A stretch of DNA of 64,000 bases from Acidicapsa ligni (GCF_025685655.1 NZ_JAGSYG010000003.1:310001-374000), one strand, 5' to 3'; positions 35,448 through 45,124 are shown, counted from the first letter of the stretch. Notes: generated from the letters alone by a model not told the origin. Numbers and translations: made by a program.

Positions 35448-36947
35448 ATGAGATTCCCACTGTTTCGGCTATTCGCATTCATCTTGCTTGTCGCAGGCAT
35501 TACCATACAGGCACGTGCAACTACCTACTTCGTAGCAACTACCGGAAACGACTCCAGCGTTTGCTCAACCGCCTCTGCACCCTGCCTTACAATCTCACAT
35601 GCTGTAACGCTTGCAACATCCGCGGGAGATATCGTCCAGGTTGCAGCGGGCTCTTATTCTGAGAGCCCAACCTTATCCCATAGTGGATCCGCAGGAAATC
35701 TCATTACCGTGCGAGGCCAGAGTGGTTCCGGTTGTCCAACTACGCCCGACATCGACGTTAATAGTCCAACCCAGACGCATCCAGCCTCAACAGTTACCCT
35801 TTCCGGAGCGTTTACAATCGCAGCCAATTATGTGGCTATCGACTGCTTTCATATGCTATCGACTGGGTCGGGAGCCGTCAGCGTGAATAGCGGTACCGTA
35901 GGTGGTTCTATCAGCAATATTGAAATGGATGGCCACGGATGTACCTCCTGTGGCGGCGGCATATATTTTGCTGGAGTCGGAAGCGTTTCATCCAGCCAAT
36001 ATGCCTCTAACTACACCATCACCAATAACTACATCCACGGACTTTCAAATGGCATGTATGGAGCCTGCAGTACCTGCGTTGTTACTGGTAATGAGATTAC
36101 AGCGCTTTCCGGAGATGAGCCGGGAACAGATCACGATTACATTGATGCTTGGGGAGTAGGAACAGCCTTTCGGCACAATTACATGCATGCAAATACCTGT
36201 AATTCCTGCAATGGCTACGACTGCCACATGGATTGCATTCAGACCTGGAACACGACAGGAAATGGAACAGAAGTCTCCAAGAACATGGTGTTTGATCGCA
36301 ATGTCTGCTTCAACCACCACGAAGGCGTGATAGTCCAAGACAATGCCGGGAATGGCGACGTATCTAACTGGGCCGTAACCAATAACGTGTTCGCTTATGG
36401 CCCATATGACGATGGATCTGGTCACCTTTGCGTAGCCGGAACTGTCCATCCCTGGTGCTGGGTTTTCCAGGACGGAGCATTAGGTACGAGCAATACCTTC
36501 TTCAATAACACCTGTGTTGACGGGGCAGAAGGATTCGAAAGCACCAACGGAAGCGCCCAATTCAAAAACAATCTCTTCTTCAGTCTCGGCAATGACACAT
36601 CCATATATCAGACCAGTGGGGCGACCGTAACCGGGGCTAATAACCTTGACTACGCTACCAGTGGAACGTTCAGTGGGGGATCCTTTACCGGAGACATCGT
36701 CAACAAAAATCCTGCCATCGTCAGCATTGGAACAGGTAGCTCTTCAGAACAATGCATTGGTTGCAATTACAACATCCAAAGTACGAGTGCTGCTATCAAC
36801 GCTGGAGTATCAACTAGTCCGACAGTGACCGTGGATCTAATCGGTACTCCTCGCCCGCAGGGTCCTGCTTTTGATATTGGCGCCTATGAATATATCCCGA
36901 CAACGAAACCAGCAGCCCCTACTGCTCTTACTGGCGTTGTGCACTAA
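35448..36947 (+). CDS. Secreted right-handed beta-helix protein
   Basis: A 499-residue protein with a signal peptide (about 1-25, cleaved near IQARA). It has the pattern of a parallel beta-helix: a DUF1565-like start (TYFVATTGND, APCLTISHAV, AGDIVQVAAGSY), then repeated NNYIHGLSNG, GNEITALSG and NNVFAYG turns and a final VDLIGTPRPQG... FDIGAYE. Beta-helix proteins in polysaccharide loci are often lyases, epimerases or surface binders; no catalytic residues can be named here. It is rich in Cys for a secreted protein. AGGAGGATC precedes the ATG. A 16-bp perfect stem-loop follows the gene. Confidence 0.8.
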   Translation: MRFPLFRLFAFILLVAGITIQARATTYFVATTGNDSSVCSTASAPCLTISHAVTLATSAGDIVQVAAGSYSESPTLSHSGSAGNLITVRGQSGSGCPTTPDIDVNSPTQTHPASTVTLSGAFTIAANYVAIDCFHMLSTGSGAVSVNSGTVGGSISNIEMDGHGCTSCGGGIYFAGVGSVSSSQYASNYTITNNYIHGLSNGMYGACSTCVVTGNEITALSGDEPGTDHDYIDAWGVGTAFRHNYMHANTCNSCNGYDCHMDCIQTWNTTGNGTEVSKNMVFDRNVCFNHHEGVIVQDNAGNGDVSNWAVTNNVFAYGPYDDGSGHLCVAGTVHPWCWVFQDGALGTSNTFFNNTCVDGAEGFESTNGSAQFKNNLFFSLGNDTSIYQTSGATVTGANNLDYATSGTFSGGSFTGDIVNKNPAIVSIGTGSSSEQCIGCNYNIQSTSAAINAGVSTSPTVTVDLIGTPRPQGPAFDIGAYEYIPTTKPAAPTALTGVVH

Positions 36948-37010
36948 CCCAGGGATGCTCTCATTTAACCGCCTGTAATAGGCCTAGTTAACATAACGTA
37001 ATTGCACTAT

Positions 37011-37045
37011 TGCATGCCTGGATCGATATTCGATCCAGGCATGCA
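37011..37045. terminator. Perfect 16-bp stem-loop, terminator candidate
   Basis: TGCATGCCTGGATCGA (37011-37026) and its exact complement (37030-37045) are separated by TAT. The stem lies 64 bp after the beta-helix stop. No T tract follows, so it could be a terminator of non-classical type or a protein-binding dyad. Confidence 0.55.
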
Positions 37046-37211
37046 GCACTACCAAAGCCGAACTCTTATATGTAAGTCCCGGCCTTATAAGTTATAACTT
37101 CGTTTGAACGTCCCCCTGCACTACATCGAATCGCACAACAAACACGCGGCAATCGTCGATTGCAGTCGGCACTCTCACATCTTCGTCATCCCATTGCAAA
37201 GGATTTTGACC

Positions 37212-38174
37212 ATGAACAGTGTTCCGCTCGTGAGCGTTATCATCCCAACTTATAACCGGGCCACTTATATTCGTGAGTGTATCGATAGCGTACTTAACCA
37301 GACTCACCCTCGGTTGGAAGTGATTGTCGTTGATGACGGGTCAACCGATGACACGGCCACGGTCTTACGTGAATATGGAAATAGGATCCGCTTCCTAACC
37401 CAGAAGAATGCAGGCCCGGCCATTGCTCGCAATCGCGGAATTGCGCTTGCCACAGGCGATATCATTGCTTTTCTCGACTCTGACGACCAATGGTTGCCAA
37501 CAAAATTGGAGCGCCAGGTCCAGTCGCTTGAGGCCGCGGGCCCAGAAGTGACCTGCTCCCTCTGCAACTGTACAGTGCTCTACGCTAATGGAAATAAAAC
37601 TTCAACCTTCACCCTCGCCGACACCATGCCGAGCTGTGCTACCGGCATATGGCTCAATCCAGTTGAGGTACTGCTGAACAGATTTGTCATGTTCAATCAA
37701 GCAGTCGCCATTCGACGCGAAGTGCTGGAGCGCGTTGGTTACTTCGACGAGTCTTTGCGTTTCGGCGAGGATTATGAGCTTCCCTTTCGTCTCGCATTAG
37801 AAGGCCCTTGGACCATCATTCAAGATGAATTAGTTATCTATCACGAAGCTAGTCCAGGGAGTTGGGCAAAGACCGCGTTACGGGAGGAAATACGTCTTCG
37901 TCGAGATCTCGTCCAGATACGAATGAGAATGGCAGCTTCGATCGAGAATGACCCTTCATTGGTAACGCTTCGTAAACCCGCTGGCCGCGAGTTACGGCGT
38001 GAGAAGCGTGAACTGTCGATCGCACAATTTGGTAAAAGCAAATTGCTCGGTGCAGCCGTTATCGCAAAAAGTTTAGCGATGATAGAGCGATTGCGGCGCG
38101 CTCTTTTTAGACGCAGTCCCTTCTATCCGCGAATGCTGGTTCAAGACTTGCTCGAGGAATTAAGCCCCAGGTGA
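37212..38174 (+). CDS. Family 2 glycosyltransferase
   Basis: About 320 residues. The GT-A core begins VSVIIPTYNRATYI, with VVDDGSTDDTA, GPAIARNRGIALATGDI and the metal-binding FLDSDD. GYFDESLRFGEDYE supplies the predicted base region. It has a basic C-terminal tail and no strong membrane helix. ATG 37212 is chosen behind AAGG; a longer frame from 37104 has an unrelated N-terminus. It probably transfers one sugar of the exopolysaccharide repeat unit; donor unknown. Confidence 0.9.
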   Translation: MNSVPLVSVIIPTYNRATYIRECIDSVLNQTHPRLEVIVVDDGSTDDTATVLREYGNRIRFLTQKNAGPAIARNRGIALATGDIIAFLDSDDQWLPTKLERQVQSLEAAGPEVTCSLCNCTVLYANGNKTSTFTLADTMPSCATGIWLNPVEVLLNRFVMFNQAVAIRREVLERVGYFDESLRFGEDYELPFRLALEGPWTIIQDELVIYHEASPGSWAKTALREEIRLRRDLVQIRMRMAASIENDPSLVTLRKPAGRELRREKRELSIAQFGKSKLLGAAVIAKSLAMIERLRRALFRRSPFYPRMLVQDLLEELSPR

Positions 38175-38329
38175 ACTCGGTTCACGATCAGATCGAAGTC
38201 GCCAGTTATTCTCCCAAAACCCAGCCATAAAACATGTCACTGGATGAACAGCGAGAACGCACAATTTTACTCATGATATTAGGCTCGATATCAATCCATG
38301 CCGAACCCCAGAAAGATCAGGTAGGGCAA

Positions 38330-39220
38330 ATGCAAGTTAATTGTTGCCAGATATGTCAGTCCCAGGTTGGAATCTCTCATCCTGTACGAGAGATGATGTT
38401 AGGCACCAGGGATGAGTTTCTCTATTGGGAGTGCTCTGATTGCGGTTGCTTGTCGCTTACAGCCGTTCCAACCGATCTTGGCAAGTACTATCCAGGAGAC
38501 TATTACAGTCTTCAAATTCGAACTCCGAAACTTTTGCGAAAGATACGCGACCATCTTTACCTTTCCAGGCTATCTTTCCTTGTCAATTGGCGAAAGAGAA
38601 CAGATCTGGATGTTATCCGCCGTATCGGATTAAAAAAGAACATGGCTCTCCTCGATGTAGGATGCGGATCGGGAACCCTGCTGGCCGATCTGCGCGAACT
38701 TGGCTATAACGCCCGCGGAGTAGATCCCTTCGTACCATGTGATATTCGTGATCGCTTTGGTGTCAGAGTCGAACGGAAGACACTTGCCGAAGTTGACAGT
38801 AAATTCGATGTTATTCTGTTTCGCCACTCCCTGGAGCATATGCCAATCAATATGCTTGGAATGGTTACTAAGCATCTCAAGCGTTCCGGCTTGTGTGTGG
38901 TGTGCATCCCTGTTTTGGGTTGGGCATGGCGAAGCTATACAACTGATTGGGCGCAGCTCGATGCTCCTCGTCATTTTTTCCTCCACAGTCGCAAAAGCTT
39001 TTCTTTATTGGCGGAGAAGAGTGGATTCCGTATTGAACGCGTCGTATATGACTCCAATGAATTCCAATTCTGGGCAAGCGAATCTTATCAACGCGATATA
39101 CCTCTAAGTAAAATGCTTGAACCCAATAAGTCTCAACTACGGCGCATGAGGCGCTTGGCAAAATCCTTGAACTCGCAGGAGCAGGGTGATACCGCGCAGT
39201 TTTATTTAAGGCCTGCCTGA
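38330..39220 (+). CDS. SAM-dependent methyltransferase with N-terminal zinc-ribbon
   Basis: About 296 residues. CQICQ (near residue 6) and CSDCGC (near 38) form a probable zinc ribbon, followed by a class I methyltransferase domain with motif I LLDVGCGSGTLL, the acidic GVDPF and the post-motif FRHSLEHM. This arrangement is common in methyltransferases of polysaccharide and nucleotide-sugar loci. ATG 38330 starts just before the zinc ribbon behind AGGTAGGG; ATG 38234 would add 32 residues without a ribosome site. It probably methylates a sugar of the polymer or a precursor. Confidence 0.83.
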   Translation: MQVNCCQICQSQVGISHPVREMMLGTRDEFLYWECSDCGCLSLTAVPTDLGKYYPGDYYSLQIRTPKLLRKIRDHLYLSRLSFLVNWRKRTDLDVIRRIGLKKNMALLDVGCGSGTLLADLRELGYNARGVDPFVPCDIRDRFGVRVERKTLAEVDSKFDVILFRHSLEHMPINMLGMVTKHLKRSGLCVVCIPVLGWAWRSYTTDWAQLDAPRHFFLHSRKSFSLLAEKSGFRIERVVYDSNEFQFWASESYQRDIPLSKMLEPNKSQLRRMRRLAKSLNSQEQGDTAQFYLRPA

Positions 39221-39263
39221 TGAAATTCACCCATTCATTTAAGCGCTCGCATAAGGAAACATC

Positions 39264-41252
39264 ATGATACGTCGGTCCGCCATAACTCTCGTATTGATTT
39301 TGTTTTCTGCGCTTTTGACGAGTCATGCTCAGTACGTTCTTCTAATTCACAATCATGCTGCCGACCCGGCCGAAGAACGACAGGTGCAGGATGTTGTCGA
39401 ATTCTTCGGCCTGCAACTTCTAACTATCAACGTTGAAACCCCGCGCGATCTTATTCATGAACTTCCACATCTGAAGAAGTTAAATGTTCTGGCAATCGCC
39501 ACTTCAGCCGGTGCCCTACCGTCGCTAAACCCGAATATCCAAGCACAATTACACAGACCAAATGGTCGCGATATCCCATTGTTGATCTTTGGAATCGACG
39601 CCGGCAGCGATCCAAAGCAGCTACAACGATGGTCAGGAGGTGCTCTGCGGGGATGCTTAAACTCCAACGTCGAAGCGCGTCCTCAAATACTTCATGCTTC
39701 TTCACTGCCTGAGCTGAAAACCCTATCGGGGTTGGACATGCCTGCAGTCAGCGCGCCGACCTGCCAAATGATGATGAGTGCATCCATCCAGAATGTCAAA
39801 CTCTTAACCACAGTATCTGGATCAGAGAACCGTACGGTTCTAATGAGAGCTCCGAATAAAAACGGCGATGTTTTTTTTTCAGCCCATACGCAGCTCTTCG
39901 ATAATTCGTGGATTGGCCAGCCCTGGGGCATGGCTCAGGCATTCTCTTCTCTTGCTCCGCTTATCATCTTTATCAGCCAAGGAGCAGGCGATTATGCATG
40001 GCACCTGGATGCGCATTATGCCAATTTGACCATTGACGATCCCTGGCTAACCGAGCCATACGGCAATCTCAGCTATTCAGATCTTCTGGCACAGATGCAA
40101 TTGCATAAATTCCATACGACCATTGCATTTGTACCTTGGAATTTCGACCGTAGCGATCCCAAAATAGTCTCTCTATTTCGAAACAATCCGGGCTACTTTT
40201 CTATCAGTATGCATGGCAACAATCATACGCATCGCGAATTCGGAAACTTAGCTGATAACCCACTCTCGAAGCAAGTTGAAGATATGAAACAAGGCGTAGC
40301 GAGAATGGATAAATTCACGCAGACAAGTGGCATTCACTACGATCGGGTTATGGTTTTTCCCCATGGAGTCGCGCCCCAGGCTACCTTCGCAGCCTTGAAG
40401 TCCTATGGATTTCTAAGTACCGCAAACTCGCTGGATGTCCCGCTGGATTCAAGCTTCCCCAAAAGCTCTCTATTTATTCTTCGGCCATATACTACCGCAT
40501 ACGCGCGTTTTCTCAGTCTCTCCCGATACTCGGTAGAAGCTCCTATCTCGCACGTTGACCTGGCAATTCAAACCTTCCTTGGTAACCCAATTCTGCTATA
40601 CGGTCATGAGGCCTTTTTCCGCAGCGGTAGCGAAGCGTTCAATCCCATCGCCGATACCTTAAACCACATGCAACCCGATACGCAGTGGACAAGCCTTGGA
40701 AATATCTCTCGTCATATGTACTTACTTCGCCAGCGAGTGGACGGCGATTTCGATGTTCGCATGCTCTCAAATGAGATGACCCTGACGAATGCAACACCGC
40801 GAGATACGACCTACATCGTCGCCATGGCTTCCGCCGACTCAGCTTCTATCTCCAGCGTCATGATCAACGGGGCTCCTGGCGCGATTAATACTGCAGCCGA
40901 GCCAACTTTACGCATCGACATACCCTCACATCAATCAAGAACGATCGTTGTGAATTACTCGAACAGCGTAAACCCAACGACACAGGATCTCAGAAGAAAA
41001 ACATTACACTCTTACATCCTTCGTCAGATTTCAGACTTCCGAGATATGTATTTGTCCAGGCACCCATGGGGGCGTTCTCTCATTGGTTCGTATTACATCC
41101 ATAATGGAGAGTCTCTTGAATCTCGTCTTGAAAGACGATGGTATATATCAACAGCCAGCATTCTGATCGTGCTTGGAATCATCTGGTACGGACTTCGCCA
41201 GCGCAAACGACGCATCTTAGACGTAACCAGAATAAGTAGAGAGCGAGTCTAA
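39264..41252 (+). CDS. Membrane-anchored polysaccharide deacetylase-like protein
   Basis: A 662-residue protein with a signal peptide (1-22) and one C-terminal membrane helix (about 630-650) ending in a basic tail, so most of it is periplasmic. Residues about 250-450 show CE4/NodB features: LTIDDPWL with the Asp pair near 257, and a H-x3-H metal site in MHGNNHTH near 318. YGHEAFF later resembles the last family motif. The N-terminal 200 residues look like a Rossmann-type accessory domain. It could deacetylate the growing polymer, as related proteins do in cellulose and PNAG systems. It starts 43 bp after the methyltransferase gene and ends three bases before the polymerase gene. AAGGAAA precedes the ATG. 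Confidence 0.8.
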   Translation: MIRRSAITLVLILFSALLTSHAQYVLLIHNHAADPAEERQVQDVVEFFGLQLLTINVETPRDLIHELPHLKKLNVLAIATSAGALPSLNPNIQAQLHRPNGRDIPLLIFGIDAGSDPKQLQRWSGGALRGCLNSNVEARPQILHASSLPELKTLSGLDMPAVSAPTCQMMMSASIQNVKLLTTVSGSENRTVLMRAPNKNGDVFFSAHTQLFDNSWIGQPWGMAQAFSSLAPLIIFISQGAGDYAWHLDAHYANLTIDDPWLTEPYGNLSYSDLLAQMQLHKFHTTIAFVPWNFDRSDPKIVSLFRNNPGYFSISMHGNNHTHREFGNLADNPLSKQVEDMKQGVARMDKFTQTSGIHYDRVMVFPHGVAPQATFAALKSYGFLSTANSLDVPLDSSFPKSSLFILRPYTTAYARFLSLSRYSVEAPISHVDLAIQTFLGNPILLYGHEAFFRSGSEAFNPIADTLNHMQPDTQWTSLGNISRHMYLLRQRVDGDFDVRMLSNEMTLTNATPRDTTYIVAMASADSASISSVMINGAPGAINTAAEPTLRIDIPSHQSRTIVVNYSNSVNPTTQDLRRKTLHSYILRQISDFRDMYLSRHPWGRSLIGSYYIHNGESLESRLERRWYISTASILIVLGIIWYGLRQRKRRILDVTRISRERV

Positions 41253-41255
41253 TCC

Positions 41256-42707
41256 ATGATTTTTGTAATCCTACTCGATGTTATTGTCTTCATCTCTCTT
41301 TTCTACGTCAATGCGAAGAAAGGCTTCGAGGAGACTCTGCCTATGGCAGCCTTCTTCCTCATTATTTTCCCAGAAGAATCTAAAGTACCCCTCGGTCTTT
41401 TCGATATTACAACGCAGAGACTCGTCACCCTCATTCTCATCTTCCTCGCCATAATTAGCAGAAAACGAGCAGGAACACATCGCAGAAAGTTACCCCTGAA
41501 GATATGGATATTGGCAATCGCATTTTGGTGGACTCTGGCAACAGTCAACTCCATTGCATTTACTGACAGTTTAAAAGCTCTTCTCGCCCTATTCCTCGAT
41601 TACCTCGTAATCTACTTCCTCTTTGCCACATATGTTACGAGTGTCAATACAGTGCGTCGAATCCTTCTCGGCATCGCCGGAGGTTTGATCCTATGCTCTG
41701 TATTCGGATGTCTCGAAGCCTACGCTAATTGGTCTGTCGTGACGCTTTTCCCCACAGAGGTTCATCGCTTCGGAACCAGCGGAGCTTTGTATTTGGACGA
41801 TGCGAGAGGGCTTCGTGTCCAATCCACTTTCGGACATCCAATACTCTTTGGCAGCGCGCTGGCAATGGGTATTCCGATGACGCTATATCTCATTGCAACC
41901 GCCCGCAAGCGAATTCAGAAAATCTATCTCTGGATTGGGCTACTCTTCATGTTCACGTGCATTTTCAAAACATCCAGCAGAGGCCCATGGATAGCACTTA
42001 CTCTATCTCTCATTCCATTTTTATTTTTCGGCCTCCCCCGAATCAGAAAATACATCCTCATAATTTGCTTATTCGCCGTGACAGTATTAGTGGTGAGACC
42101 CGGAGTGACGGAGACAATCTGGAACGACTATATGGCTACCGTCGATGACCACTCGTCTCAGGGAGAATCCTATCAATACCGTTACGAGCTATACCATTTA
42201 GTTATGGAGAAACTGGACCAAAGCCCACTCCGCGCTATTTGGGGATATGGGCCGCAGTCCTTTCCGTTCCTGCACTTGAGTGGCTCAATCAATGGACGCG
42301 GGATGGAGTTTGTCAGTTGTGACAGTTCCATTGCCGCCTTGCTCGTGGAGACTGGATACATTGGCATCTCTCTCATAGGCTTCGTGTTTCTCTATATTTT
42401 GCTGACTGCGTTTCGCACCTTTCGAAGAGCCTCTCGGCCAAATGATCAGTTGTGTATTCTCTTCTTTGCAAACCTGTCTGCCTTCTATTTCGAGATGACC
42501 AATGTTGCAATTCTTGGCTGGGGTCAGCAAACGATATTGCTCTGGGTCATCATAGCAATGACCATGATTTACCCATCCTTGTTAAGGGCAGAAAGAGCGG
42601 CATCGCGCAACGCTATCCCCCTTGACTTACAGAATCGAGACATAGATTCAACTATGCGAGTCTTGTCACCTGCACGCATTTCGTGGGAACTACCCGACCA
42701 AATATAA
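41256..42707 (+). CDS. O-antigen polymerase/ligase-like protein (Wzy type)
   Basis: A 483-residue integral membrane protein with about eleven predicted helices and the large periplasmic loop typical of the Wzy/WaaL family (about residues 285-360), containing the GYGPQSFPFLH region. FGHPILFGSALAMGIP and KTSSRGPWIALTLS match the conserved part of the family. It probably polymerises repeat units at the periplasmic face. It starts three bases after the deacetylase-like gene, so the two are likely translated together. Confidence 0.85.
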   Translation: MIFVILLDVIVFISLFYVNAKKGFEETLPMAAFFLIIFPEESKVPLGLFDITTQRLVTLILIFLAIISRKRAGTHRRKLPLKIWILAIAFWWTLATVNSIAFTDSLKALLALFLDYLVIYFLFATYVTSVNTVRRILLGIAGGLILCSVFGCLEAYANWSVVTLFPTEVHRFGTSGALYLDDARGLRVQSTFGHPILFGSALAMGIPMTLYLIATARKRIQKIYLWIGLLFMFTCIFKTSSRGPWIALTLSLIPFLFFGLPRIRKYILIICLFAVTVLVVRPGVTETIWNDYMATVDDHSSQGESYQYRYELYHLVMEKLDQSPLRAIWGYGPQSFPFLHLSGSINGRGMEFVSCDSSIAALLVETGYIGISLIGFVFLYILLTAFRTFRRASRPNDQLCILFFANLSAFYFEMTNVAILGWGQQTILLWVIIAMTMIYPSLLRAERAASRNAIPLDLQNRDIDSTMRVLSPARISWELPDQI

Positions 42708-42758
42708 ATCAGATTCACCCACTACTAGTCTCCGCAAATGGTTATAAACGTGCTCACT

Positions 42759-42794
42759 AAAAGATGTAAGCCAGGTAAAAGATGTAAGCCAGGA
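42759..42794 (+). repeat. Tandem 18-bp duplication at a glycosyltransferase start
   Basis: AAAAGATGTAAGCCAGGT (42759-42776) is followed by AAAAGATGTAAGCCAGGA (42777-42794). The second copy supplies the AGGAG ribosome site of the gene starting at 42801. Confidence 0.85.
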
Positions 42795-42800
42795 GTGCCA

Positions 42801-43757
42801 ATGCAAATAACTGTTGTGATCCCCACTTATAACCGCGCTGAAGTTCTGCGAAAGACTCTTCACGCATATTCTCAGCAAACAGGGGATCACCGAATCCTTG
42901 AGATCCTTGTCGTTGATGACGGTTCAAAGGATCATACCCAGACGGTGGCAGCCGAGTGTGCCGAGCTGGATAGACGTGTCCGCTATCTAAAGCAATCGAA
43001 TCGTGGTCTTGCGGCTGCACGAAATCATGCCATTCGCAAGGCCGAAGGCGAATTGATTCTCTTCGGAGATGACGACATCATACCGACGCCAAACATGACT
43101 GCTGAACATATAGCGTGGCACGATATCAACCCCGAAGACAACTGTGGCGTACTTGGTTATGTGCCGTGGTTAAGCGAACTTCGTCCTACACCGTTCATGA
43201 AGTGGTCCGCACTCTACGGTCCGCAATTTAACTTTGGCTACTTCGTACCCGGCAAGGAGCTTGGCTTTCAGTTCGGATACTTTTGCAACACCAGCGTTCA
43301 TGCCTCATTTCTTCGCGAGCATGGAACATTCAATGAGGCATTCAAGACCTATGGATACGAAGACATCGAGCTAAGCTATCGACTTGCGAAGAAGGGATAC
43401 AAATTACGCTATAACCCGGACGCATGTGGATATCACAACAAGTACGAGACGCTGAACGATGCAATTGAACGGGTCGAAAAACTCTACCGATCATGGCCTG
43501 AGTTCGCACAGACAGAAGCAGGCTATCAGTTTCTCGAAATGTGGCGCGGCGGAAAACAGCGGCCAGCGAATAGTGTCAACCAGGTGGCCAGGAAGATGCT
43601 TGCCCCTTTAAAGTCACTTGCCATCCCCATGCTAAGGCCTTTGCTCGATACTCATGTCCCCTTGCCCGCTTGGGTTTATAGCCAGGTCTTCTACCACTAT
43701 GTAACTTCGTTCGCAACCGTTGTTCAGAACACGGAAAAGCTCGTACCAACCGTTTAA
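42801..43757 (+). CDS. Family 2 glycosyltransferase
   Basis: About 318 residues. The core reads ITVVIPTYNRAEVL, LVVDDGSKDH, GLAAARNHAIRKAEGE and FGDDDIIP, with the metal-binding acidic cluster. GYEDIELSYRLAKKG is the predicted catalytic-base region, typical of chondroitin-synthase-like GT2 proteins. It is placed between the polymerase and a GT4 gene, so it belongs to repeat-unit assembly. ATG 42801 behind CCAGGAG is preferred over ATG 42738, which would translate the 18-bp duplication. Confidence 0.9.
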   Translation: MQITVVIPTYNRAEVLRKTLHAYSQQTGDHRILEILVVDDGSKDHTQTVAAECAELDRRVRYLKQSNRGLAAARNHAIRKAEGELILFGDDDIIPTPNMTAEHIAWHDINPEDNCGVLGYVPWLSELRPTPFMKWSALYGPQFNFGYFVPGKELGFQFGYFCNTSVHASFLREHGTFNEAFKTYGYEDIELSYRLAKKGYKLRYNPDACGYHNKYETLNDAIERVEKLYRSWPEFAQTEAGYQFLEMWRGGKQRPANSVNQVARKMLAPLKSLAIPMLRPLLDTHVPLPAWVYSQVFYHYVTSFATVVQNTEKLVPTV

Positions 43758-43806
43758 TCATTTTTGCCAACTGGATTGAGACAAACGAATAAGGAGTGTC
43801 TGACCA

Positions 43807-45045
43807 ATGAGAACCTGTATGGTGGCATATACATTCTATGAAACCGACAATCGCGTTCGACGATATGCGGAGACGCTTGTGAGGCGCGGAGATCAAGTTG
43901 ACGCTATTGTTCTTCGGCGTCCGGGGCAGACTCCATTCGATGTTATTCGCGGCGTGAATGTTTATCGAATCCAAAAGCGAGTGGTCGATGAGACACACCC
44001 CTTCACCTACCTTGCTAAACTGCTTTTTTTCTTGCTTCGTTCCTTCTACATGCTTTCCACACACCATCTTCGTAGACACTACGACCTCATCCATGTGCAT
44101 TCGATTCCGGATTTCGAGGTATTCTCAACATTGATCCCACGCTTGATGGGTGCAAAAATCATCCTCGATATTCATGATATTGTTCCCGAGTTATATGCAA
44201 GCAAGTTCAAGATCAGCATCAAATCATTCCCTTTCCGCCTGCTTGTGTGGATGGAGAAGTTATCTGTACGCTACTCACACCATGTTATTATCGCGAACCA
44301 TTTATGGTTCGAGAGATTAGTAAGCAGGTCTGCCAGCCTGGAACGTTGTTCGACAATTTTGAACTACCCAGATCCGTTAATCTTCCACTCCGTCAAGGGC
44401 CCTGCAACCCAGCATTCAGACGAATTTGTCATGTGTTACCCCGGAACACTGAGTTGGCACCAGGGAGTTGATCTGATCATCCTTGCTGTCGCCAGGCTCC
44501 GTGATAAAGCACCTAATCTGCGATTGCTTGTCTTTGGCGATGGCCCTGAAAGAGATAAGCTGCAAGCGCTCGTTAAAGAGCATCGACTTGAAAACCAGGT
44601 AACGATAGGCGCCGGCGTGGCACTCGAACAGGTTGCCGAAGTAATGAGACACGTAGATCTCGGAGTCGAACCAAAGCGAAAGCGATCGTTTGGTAACGAA
44701 GCCCTAAGCACAAAGATCTTGGAATTCATGGCTATGGATGTGCCAGTGCTGGCATCCGACACGCTCATAAACCAGCGCTATTTTAGCGGCGGCCTCGTAG
44801 ACTTTTTCGTTTCCGATGATGTAGATGACTTAGCTTCTGCGATCTTCCGGCTGATGAATGATTCTCAACGATGTGCAACTATGCGCGAGCGTGGCCTGCA
44901 GTATATTCAGCTAAACAATTGGGATGCAAAGATGCACGAATATCTTGATCTCGTCGACGTCCTGGTTCAGCCACAAACGAAGAAGCCATCGCCGCACTTT
45001 CACCGAGGTACGCTCTCTGATTCCGATCAACCGTCTTCTGTTTAA
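43807..45045 (+). CDS. Family 4 glycosyltransferase
   Basis: A 412-residue GT-B enzyme. It has an N-terminal acceptor domain with ADN.. TDNRVRRYAETLVRRG and DIHDIVPELYASKF, and a donor domain with YPGTLSWHQGVDLI, LRLLVFGDGPERDKL and the EALSTKILEFMAMD segment that carries the E-x7-E motif. It is the last gene of the plus-strand assembly operon. AAGGAG lies about 12 bases upstream of the ATG. A 21-bp perfect hairpin follows it, between convergent operons. Confidence 0.92.
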   Translation: MRTCMVAYTFYETDNRVRRYAETLVRRGDQVDAIVLRRPGQTPFDVIRGVNVYRIQKRVVDETHPFTYLAKLLFFLLRSFYMLSTHHLRRHYDLIHVHSIPDFEVFSTLIPRLMGAKIILDIHDIVPELYASKFKISIKSFPFRLLVWMEKLSVRYSHHVIIANHLWFERLVSRSASLERCSTILNYPDPLIFHSVKGPATQHSDEFVMCYPGTLSWHQGVDLIILAVARLRDKAPNLRLLVFGDGPERDKLQALVKEHRLENQVTIGAGVALEQVAEVMRHVDLGVEPKRKRSFGNEALSTKILEFMAMDVPVLASDTLINQRYFSGGLVDFFVSDDVDDLASAIFRLMNDSQRCATMRERGLQYIQLNNWDAKMHEYLDLVDVLVQPQTKKPSPHFHRGTLSDSDQPSSV

Positions 45046-45077
45046 ACGGTTCTCAAGCCCACCTTATATGCTTGAAT

Positions 45078-45124
45078 CAAACTACGAGCGCAATGAAATA
45101 TATTTTCATTGCGCTCGTAGTTTG
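45078..45124. terminator. 21-bp perfect hairpin between convergent operons
   Basis: The arm at 45078-45098 (CAAACTACGAGCGCAATGAAA) pairs without mismatch with 45104-45124 around a TATAT loop. It lies between the plus-strand assembly operon and the minus-strand nucleotide-sugar operon. The A and T ends of the stem suit a bidirectional terminator. Confidence 0.75.

Noticed and set aside
39156..39170. A TGGC-N7-TTGA element before the deacetylase-like gene, resembling a -24/-12 promoter
   Set aside because: The essential GC at -12 is GA, and it lies within the end of the methyltransferase coding region.
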